Of a DNA stretch of 64,000 nucleotides, positions 9,016-16,639 are shown one piece after another. Origin of the DNA: Deinococcus roseus (GTDB taxonomy: Bacteria; Deinococcota; Deinococci; Deinococcales; Deinococcaceae). Positions within the stretch are counted from its first letter, which is position 1. Each line of letters opens with the position of its first letter. The notes below the pieces were generated by a model that was not told the origin of the DNA, made no database searches, and worked only from the letters and a program-made list of their open reading frames with translations. The translations under genes and the position numbers were made by a program. The stretch is from NCBI RefSeq assembly GCF_014646895.1, contig NZ_BMOD01000005.1, forward strand, positions 62,001 through 126,000, read 5' to 3'.

Positions 9016-9297
9016 TTAGAGTTCGTCTTTGAGGGTGGTGGCCACTTTGAAGCGGATCTTCTTCCCGGAGGGAATGGTGATGCGCTCTTTGGTGCCGGGA
9101 CGCACGCCCTGACGCTCTTTGGTGCTGGTCACAGACAGGGTGCCCAGACCGGGCAGGCCCACGCTCTTGCCCTCTTTGAGGGAGTCAACGATTGCGTCCA
9201 GAACGACGGAAATGGCTTCTCCGGCATCTTTTTTGCTGAGTTTGGTCTTGCTGGCGACGATGTCGATCAGTTGGGTTTTGGCGATTTTTTCGGCCAT
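9016..9297 (-). CDS. hup: HU-type nucleoid-associated protein
   Basis: A 93-residue histone-like protein of the HU/IHF family. It matches along its whole length: KTQLIDIVASKTKLSKKDA, the central VGLPGLGTLSV, and the DNA-inserting arm ERQGVRPGTKERITIPSG followed by KKIRFKV. HU bends and compacts DNA and aids recombination and repair. There is no long N-terminal Lys/Ala tail such as some Deinococcus HU proteins carry. A palindromic element and an AT-rich promoter region lie upstream (9298-9424). It is monocistronic. Confidence 0.97.
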   Translation of the reverse strand: MAEKIAKTQLIDIVASKTKLSKKDAGEAISVVLDAIVDSLKEGKSVGLPGLGTLSVTSTKERQGVRPGTKERITIPSGKKIRFKVATTLKDEL

Positions 9298-9396
9298 GAG
9301 ATGTACTCCTTGACGTAATGTCCAGCGTTTGAGGCTGCGGGCTCAAGATAGCACATAATTTGAATTTGCGCTATGGGTGGTCAAAAAACCGATTTC

Positions 9397-9424
9397 GTGT
9401 AAAAATGGTTGGCAACTTTTACAC
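9397..9424. promoter_or_regulatory. 28-bp inverted repeat upstream of HU
   Basis: GTGTAAAA and TTTTACAC (9397-9404 and 9417-9424) flank a centre containing GTTGGCAAC, itself a small inverted repeat. It lies 100 bases upstream of the HU start. A TTGACC at 9379-9384 on the HU strand could be a -35 box just downstream of it. It looks like an operator; no regulator can be named. Confidence 0.45.
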
Positions 9425-9566
9425 TTCACAAGGCAAAGACCGTGTTCAGAACAGGGTTTTTCTGAAACTGCTTGAAAATGACATTTTCAAGCAGTGTGCT
9501 GGACGGGATTTTTTTGATTAAGGTGCAGAGGGGAACTTTTTTCAGCAGCTTTCCGTATCCTGATGC

Positions 9567-9986
9567 ATGAGTGACTTTTTGAAACCCAGCAACCTCGACG
9601 CCCCCCAGGGTGTCTTCAGCAAAGAAGAACAGACTTACGCCATCATTCAACACCTTTCTGCACTGGCAGGACTCCTGATTCCCACCAGTTTTGGAAATGT
9701 CATTGGTGCGCTGGTGGCCTGGCTGGTCTTCCGGGACCGTTCCTCCAACCTCAATGAGCAGGGCAAAGAAGTGCTGAACTACCAGATCTCCGTGACCCTG
9801 TACCTGTGGGCTGCGGGCATCATTGCCACTGTGCTGGGCTTTGTGACCTTCGGTCTGGGCTTCCTGCTGACCGTTCCTGCCATGGGCATCCTGTGGGTGC
9901 TGTCCCTGATCCCCAGCTTCATTGGTGTGAGTGAAGCCAGCAAGGGCAATTTTTACCGTTACCCCTACACCATCCGTCTGCTTTAA
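9567..9986 (+). CDS. DUF4870-like membrane protein
   Basis: A 139-residue protein with about three hydrophobic segments: LSALAGLLIPTSFGNVIGAL (~31-50), a long one at ~75-105 (LYLWAAGIIATVLGFVTFG) and ~105-125. The amphipathic start with QTYAIIQHLSALAGLL and the later LNEQGKEVLNYQISVTLY match the DUF4870/YuzL-type small membrane family. Function is unknown. It is flanked by an HU gene on the other strand and a strong terminator, so it is monocistronic. Confidence 0.85.
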   Translation: MSDFLKPSNLDAPQGVFSKEEQTYAIIQHLSALAGLLIPTSFGNVIGALVAWLVFRDRSSNLNEQGKEVLNYQISVTLYLWAAGIIATVLGFVTFGLGFLLTVPAMGILWVLSLIPSFIGVSEASKGNFYRYPYTIRLL

Positions 9987-9987
9987 G

Positions 9988-10012
9988 AAGTTCACAGTAG
10001 ACAGTTCACAGC
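9988..10012 (+). repeat. Dispersed repeat, family A (copy 3)
   Basis: AGTTCACAGTAGACAGTTCA followed by CAGC, immediately after the DUF4870-like gene and before its terminator. Confidence 0.5.
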
Positions 10013-10025
10013 AAGCAAACCCTGA

Positions 10026-10051
10026 CCCGACAGAACTTCTGTCGGGTTTTT
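10026..10051 (+). terminator. Terminator after the DUF4870-like gene
   Basis: CCCGACAGA / TCTGTCGGG around a three-base loop, followed by TTTTT. The next 250 bases to the RIO kinase hold no gene; they contain fragments of repeat family B. Confidence 0.9.
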
Positions 10052-10204
10052 GCTGGTTTCACCAGAAGAAGGAGATTCGTTTTTTGCTGTTTGCCCTCTG
10101 TCCTTCTTGACCCCAATACGCGCCTTCTTGCCTCTTAAAGCGTGCCTCCGGGACCCCCGATCAAAACTGAGGCGCTCAAATGCGGCTTGATCAGCGCTGG
10201 GTCA

Positions 10205-10222
10205 CTCGGCTCTCGGCATCTC
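10205..10222 (-). repeat. Dispersed repeat, family B (copy 2, partial)
   Basis: On the minus strand this reads GGAGATGCCGAGAGCCGAG. The words TTTGCCCTCTG at ~10089 may be the eroded other half. Confidence 0.4.
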
Positions 10223-10300
10223 CTCAATGCTTTCTGCCCCTGGTTTCTGTTCCCCCAATCCCACAGAACCTTTCTTGCCCCTCTGCTACACTGGACCTGA

Positions 10301-11119
10301 ATGTCAAAGAAACCCACCGATTCGCAACACGAGAAATACCGCAGCAAAGAGAGAAAACCACAGACCAACCGCAAGGCCACCGAGCAGACCGATTCTGGAT
10401 TTGCAGATCCTGCTCTGGCTTACCTGCACAAGAAGCGTCTGTTCACTGAACTCCTTTATGAACACTACAGTGGAAAAGAAGCCACCATTTACGTGCTGGA
10501 CAGTGCAGACGGATTGCTGGCCGCCAAGATCTACACCGATGCCCGCATTCGCAGTTTCCAGCGGGATGAGCTGTACCAGGAAGGCCGTTTCATCACCAAC
10601 AACAAGGCCAAGAAGGCCATGATGACGGCCCGCAAATTTGGCATCACTTCTGATCAGGCACAGTGGGTAAGCAGTGAATTTCAGTTCCTCTCAGACCTTT
10701 TTGTGGCAGGTTTGCCTGTTCCTGAGCCCATCGAGGTGGCCGGAAAGGTGCTGATCATGCGTTTCATCGGAGACCATGATGCACCTGCGCCCCGCATGAG
10801 TGATGTGCGCATGGAGTGGAAAGAAGGGGCGGCGTTTTTTCAGCAGGCCCTGGATCTTTATGCACGCATGCTCAAACTGGGGTACATCCATGGAGATTAT
10901 TCTGCATACAACATGCTGATTTTTGAAGACCAGCTGGTCCTGATTGATTTTCCCCAGACCATCAAGTGGCGCGAGCATCCCAAGCCCATCAAGGTGATGG
11001 AGCAGGACATGCGGGGCCTCACCATGAGTTTCAGCAAGTACACCAAATGCACGCCAGAGGAGGCCCTGCAAGAGGTCATCAAACGGTCTGGCATTTCTGA
11101 AGGGGAACTCCGGGCCTGA
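10301..11119 (+). CDS. RIO-type atypical serine/threonine kinase
   Basis: A 272-residue RIO family protein kinase. The glycine-rich loop is replaced by the flexible segment GKEATIYVLDSADGLLAAKIY, with the ATP-contacting Lys in AAKIY. The catalytic loop is YIHGDYSAYNML and the metal-binding Asp is in LVLIDFPQTIKW, both diagnostic of RIO kinases. The first ~35 residues are Lys/Arg/Gln-rich and probably disordered. TACACT eight bases before the ATG suggests a leaderless promoter. Eukaryotic RIO kinases act in ribosome maturation; the bacterial role is unknown. Confidence 0.93.
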   Translation: MSKKPTDSQHEKYRSKERKPQTNRKATEQTDSGFADPALAYLHKKRLFTELLYEHYSGKEATIYVLDSADGLLAAKIYTDARIRSFQRDELYQEGRFITNNKAKKAMMTARKFGITSDQAQWVSSEFQFLSDLFVAGLPVPEPIEVAGKVLIMRFIGDHDAPAPRMSDVRMEWKEGAAFFQQALDLYARMLKLGYIHGDYSAYNMLIFEDQLVLIDFPQTIKWREHPKPIKVMEQDMRGLTMSFSKYTKCTPEEALQEVIKRSGISEGELRA

Positions 11120-11158
11120 GCCCAGACAGGACCATCAGAGGGTATAAAATGTTCTCTG

Positions 11159-11848
11159 ATGAACCTGCTTGCCGTTTTTGCACACCCTGACGATGAACTC
11201 TGGTGCGTGGGCACCCTCAAGAAACATCTGGAGCGCGGAGACCGGGTGATGCTGGTCTGGACCACCCTGGGAGAAATGGCCAGCCAGTACGCAGACAAAA
11301 CCCACGAGGAAGTGCGGGAAATTCGCCAGCAACACGGGGCTTTTGTGGCCGGGGAGATTGGCTGTGAGTACCGCTTTCTGGACATGGGGGATTCCCGCAT
11401 GACCGGGGGGCGCGAGGAGGCTTTGCAACTGGCTCGCCTGTACTCGGAGTTCCAGCCCGATTCCGTGATCACCTGGGACGATTTCAGCCCGCACCCCGAC
11501 CACCGCATGACGGCCAGAATTGCTTTTGATGCCCTGACCCTCACGCGCATTCCCAAGATCATCAATGAAGGCCTCACGGACATCCTGGAAGCCCACCGCA
11601 AGGCCATCAAGTTCTACCAGTATTACACCCAGCATGCGACCTTCCCGGCGGTGCATGTGGAGGTCACAGGGCAGATGGAAACCAAGCTGAAACTGTTTTC
11701 TTTTTACCGGGACTTCTACCAGTGGCCTTATTCCAGCCAGGAATTCGAGGCAGAATTCAGGCGTTGCGGTCAGGAATCAGATGTCAAATTCGCCGAGAAA
11801 TTCACGCTGCGCCGGGTTTACGCTCCAGCCCATGATTTTTTAAGATGA
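11159..11848 (+). CDS. PIG-L family N-acetylglucosaminyl deacetylase, possible BshB
   Basis: A 229-residue zinc-dependent deacetylase of the LmbE/PIG-L family. The metal motif AHPDDE opens the protein and the second motif PHPDHR follows at ~118. Bacillithiol-making bacteria use such an enzyme (BshB) to deacetylate GlcNAc-malate, and bshC is present at 54190, so this is a candidate. Other PIG-L enzymes exist, so the substrate is not settled. TATAAAAT precedes the ATG by eight bases (leaderless layout). The helicase gene follows after four bases. Confidence 0.85.
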   Translation: MNLLAVFAHPDDELWCVGTLKKHLERGDRVMLVWTTLGEMASQYADKTHEEVREIRQQHGAFVAGEIGCEYRFLDMGDSRMTGGREEALQLARLYSEFQPDSVITWDDFSPHPDHRMTARIAFDALTLTRIPKIINEGLTDILEAHRKAIKFYQYYTQHATFPAVHVEVTGQMETKLKLFSFYRDFYQWPYSSQEFEAEFRRCGQESDVKFAEKFTLRRVYAPAHDFLR

Positions 11849-11852
11849 TCCC

Positions 11853-14537
11853 ATGACCATGCGCATCCGTGCCCGTTCGGCCAGTGCTGGAACGGGAAAG
11901 ACCACCTCTCTGGTGCGGGAGGTGCTGCTCAGTTTGCCCCAGACCCCCCTTCGGCGCACGGCCATAGTGACCTTCACCCGTTCCGGGGCGGCAGATTTGC
12001 GCCTCCGTCTGGAACTGGCCCTGCGTGAGATGATCGAGAAAGGCCGTTACCTGGATCTGGTGTCCAGAGACAAGCGGCTGTATTTAGAGGCCCTCTCTGA
12101 ATTGCGTGGGGCCACCATCACCACCCTGCACGGCTTTTTCAGAACGCTTCTGAGGCTCAATGCGCCCAGTCTGGGCCTGGACCCGGATTTTGCGGCCCAG
12201 GATGAACTGGAAAGCCACCTGCTCTTTCAGGAAGCCTGTTTTGAGGTGATTGCAGAGGCGGTGTCCATCCCCATGTCCTCCGGTGTGTCTCTGGTGGCTC
12301 AGTGGGGCACCGATGAAACCCTCAAAACCCTGCTGGAACTGCGCAGGCAGCGGGCCTACTCGCCCTTTCAGGCTTATGGCAACCTGGAAAAAGAGCTGCT
12401 GGAACTCTATCAGGAGGCGGCCAAACGCACCCGTGAACGGCAGGCGGGGCGGGTTCTGGACCCGGACGATGTGGAGGAGTGGTCCCTCAGGCTAACGCAG
12501 TCTCCAGACATGCTCTCACGGGTGCATGAGCGTTTCCGGCGGGTGTTCATCGATGAGTTTCAGGATGTCAGCCCCTTGCAGGCCCGCATTGTTCACGCTT
12601 TGCAGATTCCGCTGGTGGATCTGGTGGGAGATGCCAAGCAGAGCATTTATGCCTTTCGCAATGCAGACGTGAATGCGTTTCTGGAGCTGTACCAGTCTGC
12701 AGAGCAACTGGCCCCCCTGACCACCACCTACCGCCATCCTCCCACCCTGGCCCGCATTTTCACCGAGGTGGCAGAGCGCTTTTTTCCAGAGTTTGAAGAA
12801 CTGGGGCTTCCTGCACGGGTGACCTCTGCCCACACCGAGGACCTTTCCACCCCAATTGAATTCCGCCTGACCCAGGCCGATACCATTGCTGCAGCCCGCA
12901 AGCAGGAAGCTGAGGACCTGGCTTTGCGTTTAAGGCGGGTTTATGCCAGAGGCACCAGATGGGAAGACATGGTGGTGCTGATCCGGCGCAGAACCAGCCT
13001 GAGGTATCTGGAACCCGCCCTGAAACTGCATGGGATTCCTTTTGTGCTGGGACGGGGCCGCAATTACTACGCCCGCCCCGAGATTCTGGATGCCAGTTTG
13101 CTTTTGCGCATCCGTGCCGAGTACCATCCCACCTTGCTGGATCTGGCCCGTCTGGGTCAGGTGCCGCCCCTCAATGTTCCTGCCCCCACCCCTTCGGACA
13201 CCGTGGACAGCTACCTTTCCCGGCATCCAGAGCTGCTGGAACTTCTGGAAGGCATCCGTGCCGCTCCCAGACAGCCGGTGGCCTTCTTGCGCTGGGCACT
13301 GGGGGTTTTTCCCATCGATGTGTCTTCCCCGGAGGCCAGAAGCAATCTGGAGGGCTTGCTGCGGGACCTCACCGAAAGGGGCTTTGAGGACGCGGCCAAA
13401 GCTGCACGTTTTCTGCGTCTGGCTGCAGAAGGGGGCAATGACCCGGATGAGCCGGTCAGTGGTTCAGGGGCGGTCAAAATCATGACGGTGCACGCGGCCA
13501 AAGGGCTGGAGTTTCCCATCACGGTGCTCTTTGACCTCTCAGATGACCCCAGAGAGCGTTCTGGTCGGGTGCTGGTGGATCCCCATTCCAGCGAGGTGAT
13601 TTTAAAAGACACCCCCGAATTTGAACGCATCCAGCAGCACTGGCAGCGCAGGCGCGAAGGAGAAGACCTGCGCCTGCTTTATGTGGCCCTCACCCGTGCC
13701 CAGAAGTACCTGATCCTCACCGGATCGGTGGGGGGGACCGGGCAAACCCAGGGCTGGCTCTTGCAATTGTCTTTTTTGCATGACCAGAAACGCAGTGATG
13801 TGCGGGTGATCCACACCGAGAAAACCAACCCCATTCAGGAAGTGGAAGTTGCCAGTGAGCAGCCGCTGCTGGACCCCCAGTTTGCCAGTGCCCGCATTGA
13901 AGCGCCACCGCTGACGGTGCGTGCCCCCACCCGCAACCGCAAAAGTTTCAGATTCACCGAAAGCCCAGATCAGGACATCCCGGATTTTGGCAAGGTGGTG
14001 GGCATCCTCACCCATTACGCCATTGCTTTTGATCTGACAGTCAAGGGCATGGGGGTTCTGAAAACCCAGCAGATCCTCAGGCCTTACACCCCCCAGGAAA
14101 AAGAACGGATCTTGCAGGCCGTGCAGGACATGCTCACCACCCACCACCAGCTCACAGGAGACCGCAAGGAGCGGCTGGAAGACCACCCGGAAATTCCTTT
14201 TGCCTTCCGTCTGGAGGGCGTCACCTGGAATGGCATCATTGACCGGCTGTACCAGACCCCAGAAGGCTGGGTTCTGGAAGACTACAAAACCGACCAGATC
14301 GAAGCATCAGACCTGGATGAAGCCGTGCAGCATTATGCTCCACAACTGGCCATCTACCGCGAAGCTGTGCGGCAAGCCCGACCCGATGCCCGGCCCCTGA
14401 CCGTGAGGCTGGTGTTTCTGGCCCTGGCGCAGATCCATGAGGTGCCCTCAGAGGTGCTGGACCAGGCCCTGCAACACCTGCAGGAAAATCTGGACGGGAG
14501 TCCCGCAGCAGCAGCAGAAAATCCAGTAGACTGGTAG
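11853..14537 (+). CDS. AddA-like UvrD-type helicase with C-terminal nuclease domain
   Basis: An 894-residue superfamily-1 helicase-nuclease. Helicase motifs in order: Walker A SASAGTGKTTSLV (~10), Walker B VFIDEFQDVSPLQA, GDAKQSIYAFRNADV, TTYRHPPTL, VKIMTVHAAKGLEFP, and LLYVALTRAQKYL. The C-terminus carries a PD-(D/E)xK nuclease site, GIIDRLYQTPEGWVLEDYKT, then HYAPQLAIYREAV, as in AddA. It would resect double-strand DNA ends. It is shorter than Bacillus AddA (~1200) and no addB neighbour exists. The gene starts four bases after the deacetylase stop; TAAGAT six bases upstream could also give an internal leaderless start. Confidence 0.9.
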   Translation: MTMRIRARSASAGTGKTTSLVREVLLSLPQTPLRRTAIVTFTRSGAADLRLRLELALREMIEKGRYLDLVSRDKRLYLEALSELRGATITTLHGFFRTLLRLNAPSLGLDPDFAAQDELESHLLFQEACFEVIAEAVSIPMSSGVSLVAQWGTDETLKTLLELRRQRAYSPFQAYGNLEKELLELYQEAAKRTRERQAGRVLDPDDVEEWSLRLTQSPDMLSRVHERFRRVFIDEFQDVSPLQARIVHALQIPLVDLVGDAKQSIYAFRNADVNAFLELYQSAEQLAPLTTTYRHPPTLARIFTEVAERFFPEFEELGLPARVTSAHTEDLSTPIEFRLTQADTIAAARKQEAEDLALRLRRVYARGTRWEDMVVLIRRRTSLRYLEPALKLHGIPFVLGRGRNYYARPEILDASLLLRIRAEYHPTLLDLARLGQVPPLNVPAPTPSDTVDSYLSRHPELLELLEGIRAAPRQPVAFLRWALGVFPIDVSSPEARSNLEGLLRDLTERGFEDAAKAARFLRLAAEGGNDPDEPVSGSGAVKIMTVHAAKGLEFPITVLFDLSDDPRERSGRVLVDPHSSEVILKDTPEFERIQQHWQRRREGEDLRLLYVALTRAQKYLILTGSVGGTGQTQGWLLQLSFLHDQKRSDVRVIHTEKTNPIQEVEVASEQPLLDPQFASARIEAPPLTVRAPTRNRKSFRFTESPDQDIPDFGKVVGILTHYAIAFDLTVKGMGVLKTQQILRPYTPQEKERILQAVQDMLTTHHQLTGDRKERLEDHPEIPFAFRLEGVTWNGIIDRLYQTPEGWVLEDYKTDQIEASDLDEAVQHYAPQLAIYREAVRQARPDARPLTVRLVFLALAQIHEVPSEVLDQALQHLQENLDGSPAAAAENPVDW

Positions 14538-14541
14538 AGCA

Positions 14542-15063
14542 ATGCAGGACCCGATCCAATTCAAACAGAGTTTCCCCATTCGTTCCCGCCCCGATGTGCT
14601 GTTCCGTCTGGTGGGTGATCCCAAGAAACGCATCCGCTGGGACAAGTCCCTGCGTCAATACAGGTATGAAGGCGAAGAGAAACTGCAGGTGGGCTCCAAA
14701 ATCAAAGGGGTGCTGCAGTGGAAGTACGGTGGAGCAGCCTTTCAGGGCAAATACACCCACCTGCAAGGACCCAACCGGGCCACCCTGGAAACCAGCAAGC
14801 CTTTCGGTCTGATTGAGAAAATGAGCCAGCAATGGTCCTTCAAGCCCATGCCTGGAGGCGCAGAAGTCACCTTCACCCTCACGGTGCACCCCCGCTTCAA
14901 ACTGGCCCGCAAGGGTGTGGAGCGTCTGGTGCAGGGTTATTTTGCTGAAATCATTCTGGAATTGCAAAGGGCTGTGGATTCCAACACTGCAGACGCCATG
15001 CAGGAAGCCGCCCAGGAAATTGCCAAGAAGCAAAAAGAAGAACGCAAGAAAAAGAAGAAGTGA
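14542..15063 (+). CDS. SRPBCC (START-like) fold protein
   Basis: A 173-residue protein probably of the polyketide cyclase/SRPBCC ligand-binding fold: RSRPDVLFRLVGDPKKRI at the start of the fold, the strand-rich middle, and the long C-terminal helix ARKGVERLVQGYFAEIILEL. The last ~15 residues are almost all Lys/Glu/Arg. It starts four bases after the helicase and ends at a bidirectional terminator, so it is the third gene of the deacetylase operon. Ligand and role are unknown. Confidence 0.75.
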   Translation: MQDPIQFKQSFPIRSRPDVLFRLVGDPKKRIRWDKSLRQYRYEGEEKLQVGSKIKGVLQWKYGGAAFQGKYTHLQGPNRATLETSKPFGLIEKMSQQWSFKPMPGGAEVTFTLTVHPRFKLARKGVERLVQGYFAEIILELQRAVDSNTADAMQEAAQEIAKKQKEERKKKKK

Positions 15064-15083
15064 CTTTCAGATGATGTGAAAAA

Positions 15084-15110
15084 AGCAGCCCACAACCGGG
15101 CTGCTTTTTT
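15084..15110. terminator. Bidirectional terminator
   Basis: AGCAGCCC / GGGCTGCT (15084-15091 and 15098-15105) flanked by A and T runs. It serves the SRPBCC gene on the plus strand and the convergent secreted-protein gene. Confidence 0.9.
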
Positions 15111-15134
15111 CAGTTCAGCTCAGTCTTTCTTGAC

Positions 15135-15851
15135 TCAGTCTTTCTTGCCAATTCCCGTTTCGGTCACTGTGTAAAGTTCAGGGTCCAGATCAAAGCGTTT
15201 CAGGTTCTCTGCAATGGAAGCTTTCACAGTCTCCAGGTCGTAACCGGGTTTGTTTTGCTGGGCGGCCATGACATCCACGCTCTGGAAAAAAGTCATGTAC
15301 ATCAGCATTTCGGCGGTTTTCTGGCGGTCTTCGTTGCTGAGTTTTTTCAGGCCAGCAGCATTTTGCACAGCAGAGCGAAATTGCTTCAGGACCGCAGCAT
15401 TTTCTGCATCTGTGGTGTCCCGGTCTTCCAGTTGCCCGAAAGAGGTGTTGACCCACAGGGTCAGACTGACCGCCAGTTCATTGGGATCGTACCCCAGACC
15501 CTGAATGGCTTTTCGCACGTTGGGAACCACATTGGCCTGCTTGAGCAGGTTTTTGATTTCGGTTTCTTTGCCCGGAGCTTTTGCCAGCAGGGTTTTCAAA
15601 ATCTGTTGCTCTACTGCAGCGGTGGTTTTGGCATTGGGCTGGTAGGTCAAAAAGGCGGTTTTGGCCACAGCTGCTGGAGGCCCCTCCTCACTGGCCTCCA
15701 CTGCCCCACCAATCACGGTGGAGACGGTGGCGTTCTGGATGCTGCCAGCGGTGGATTCAAACATGGAAGAAAACACATCTTCGGCCTGGGCGGTCATCAT
15801 TCCTGTGGCAATCAAAATCAGCAGGGATTGTTTCATCTGGGATTGTTTCAT
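15135..15851 (-). CDS. Secreted protein of unknown function
   Basis: A 238-residue protein with a signal peptide ending near ATGMMTAQA|ED. The mature part is Ala/Lys/Gln-rich and helical, with DPNELAVSLTLWVNTSFGQ and SNEDRQKTAEMLMYMTFFQ, reminiscent of DUF6683-like proteins. I place the start at 15851 because AAGGA lies five bases upstream. A 15-base tandem duplication has copied the start region, giving MKQSQMKQS; the second ATG at 15836 is an alternative. Function unknown. It is single and convergent with the SRPBCC gene. Confidence 0.75.
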   Translation of the reverse strand: MKQSQMKQSLLILIATGMMTAQAEDVFSSMFESTAGSIQNATVSTVIGGAVEASEEGPPAAVAKTAFLTYQPNAKTTAAVEQQILKTLLAKAPGKETEIKNLLKQANVVPNVRKAIQGLGYDPNELAVSLTLWVNTSFGQLEDRDTTDAENAAVLKQFRSAVQNAAGLKKLSNEDRQKTAEMLMYMTFFQSVDVMAAQQNKPGYDLETVKASIAENLKRFDLDPELYTVTETGIGKKD

Positions 15852-15986
15852 GGTTGTCCTTTCTGTCCTGTGTGGACCCTGGAAGTGCTGTTGATTCTGC
15901 CCCGGCCCCAATCCAAAATGCAATGCATTTTTTGGAATTGTTTCTGAAATGTAACCCTTTCATCTTCGGCGGGTAAGCTGAGAACC

Positions 15987-16619
15987 ATGACGGCTCCACA
16001 CCCTCCTCACCTGCTGGATCCCGAAGCCGCCCAGTTCATGCTGGACAGCCGCAACCTGCAGTACCTCCGGCCTTACGTGCATGAAGAATGCAGCATCCAA
16101 CAGGCCGCGCAAAACCTGGGCATCTCGGTGGGAAAAATGAGTTACTGGACCCACAAATTGCTGGACCGTGGTTTGCTGGTCCTCATCCGGGAGGTCAAAC
16201 GGGCCGGAAAACCTGTGCGCTATTACCGTGCCACTGCAGAGGAATTTGTTGCTCCCATCAGCATCCTGCCTGAATTCAGCGATGTGGAACTGGTCAAAGC
16301 CCATGCGGTCTGGTGGTGGACCACCTTCATGGAAGAGGTGGCGCGGGCCGGACGCAGGGCCTACCCTGAGTGGCAACTCAGGGTCACAGGAACAGATCTG
16401 CTGCACCGTCTGGAACCTGCTTTGCAAGAAGGACTGAGCGTCAATGAAAAGGAATACCCGGTCAACGACTGGTTCCATGCAGACCTCACGCCAGAGCAAG
16501 CAGAAGCCTGTCAGGCAGAGTTGCAGGCCCTGATGAAGAAGTACCATGCAGTCAAGAACGAAGATGTTCACACCGACAAATACATGTTTCATCTGGGCAT
16601 GGTGCGCCGCTCTCCCTGA
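15987..16619 (+). CDS. Winged-helix HTH protein, ArsR-like
   Basis: A 210-residue protein. The N-terminal ~75 residues form a winged helix: YVHEECSIQQAAQNLGISVG is the helix-turn-helix, followed by KLLDRGLLVLIREV and a wing with KRAGKPVRYYRAT. The rest (VKAHAVWWWTTFMEEVARAG onward) is an unassigned, possibly ligand-binding domain. TAAGCT seven bases before the ATG fits a leaderless promoter. The membrane protein 20 bases downstream is probably cotranscribed and could be its target or partner. Confidence 0.8.
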   Translation: MTAPHPPHLLDPEAAQFMLDSRNLQYLRPYVHEECSIQQAAQNLGISVGKMSYWTHKLLDRGLLVLIREVKRAGKPVRYYRATAEEFVAPISILPEFSDVELVKAHAVWWWTTFMEEVARAGRRAYPEWQLRVTGTDLLHRLEPALQEGLSVNEKEYPVNDWFHADLTPEQAEACQAELQALMKKYHAVKNEDVHTDKYMFHLGMVRRSP

Positions 16620-16639
16620 GCGGACAGAAAGAAGGCGAC

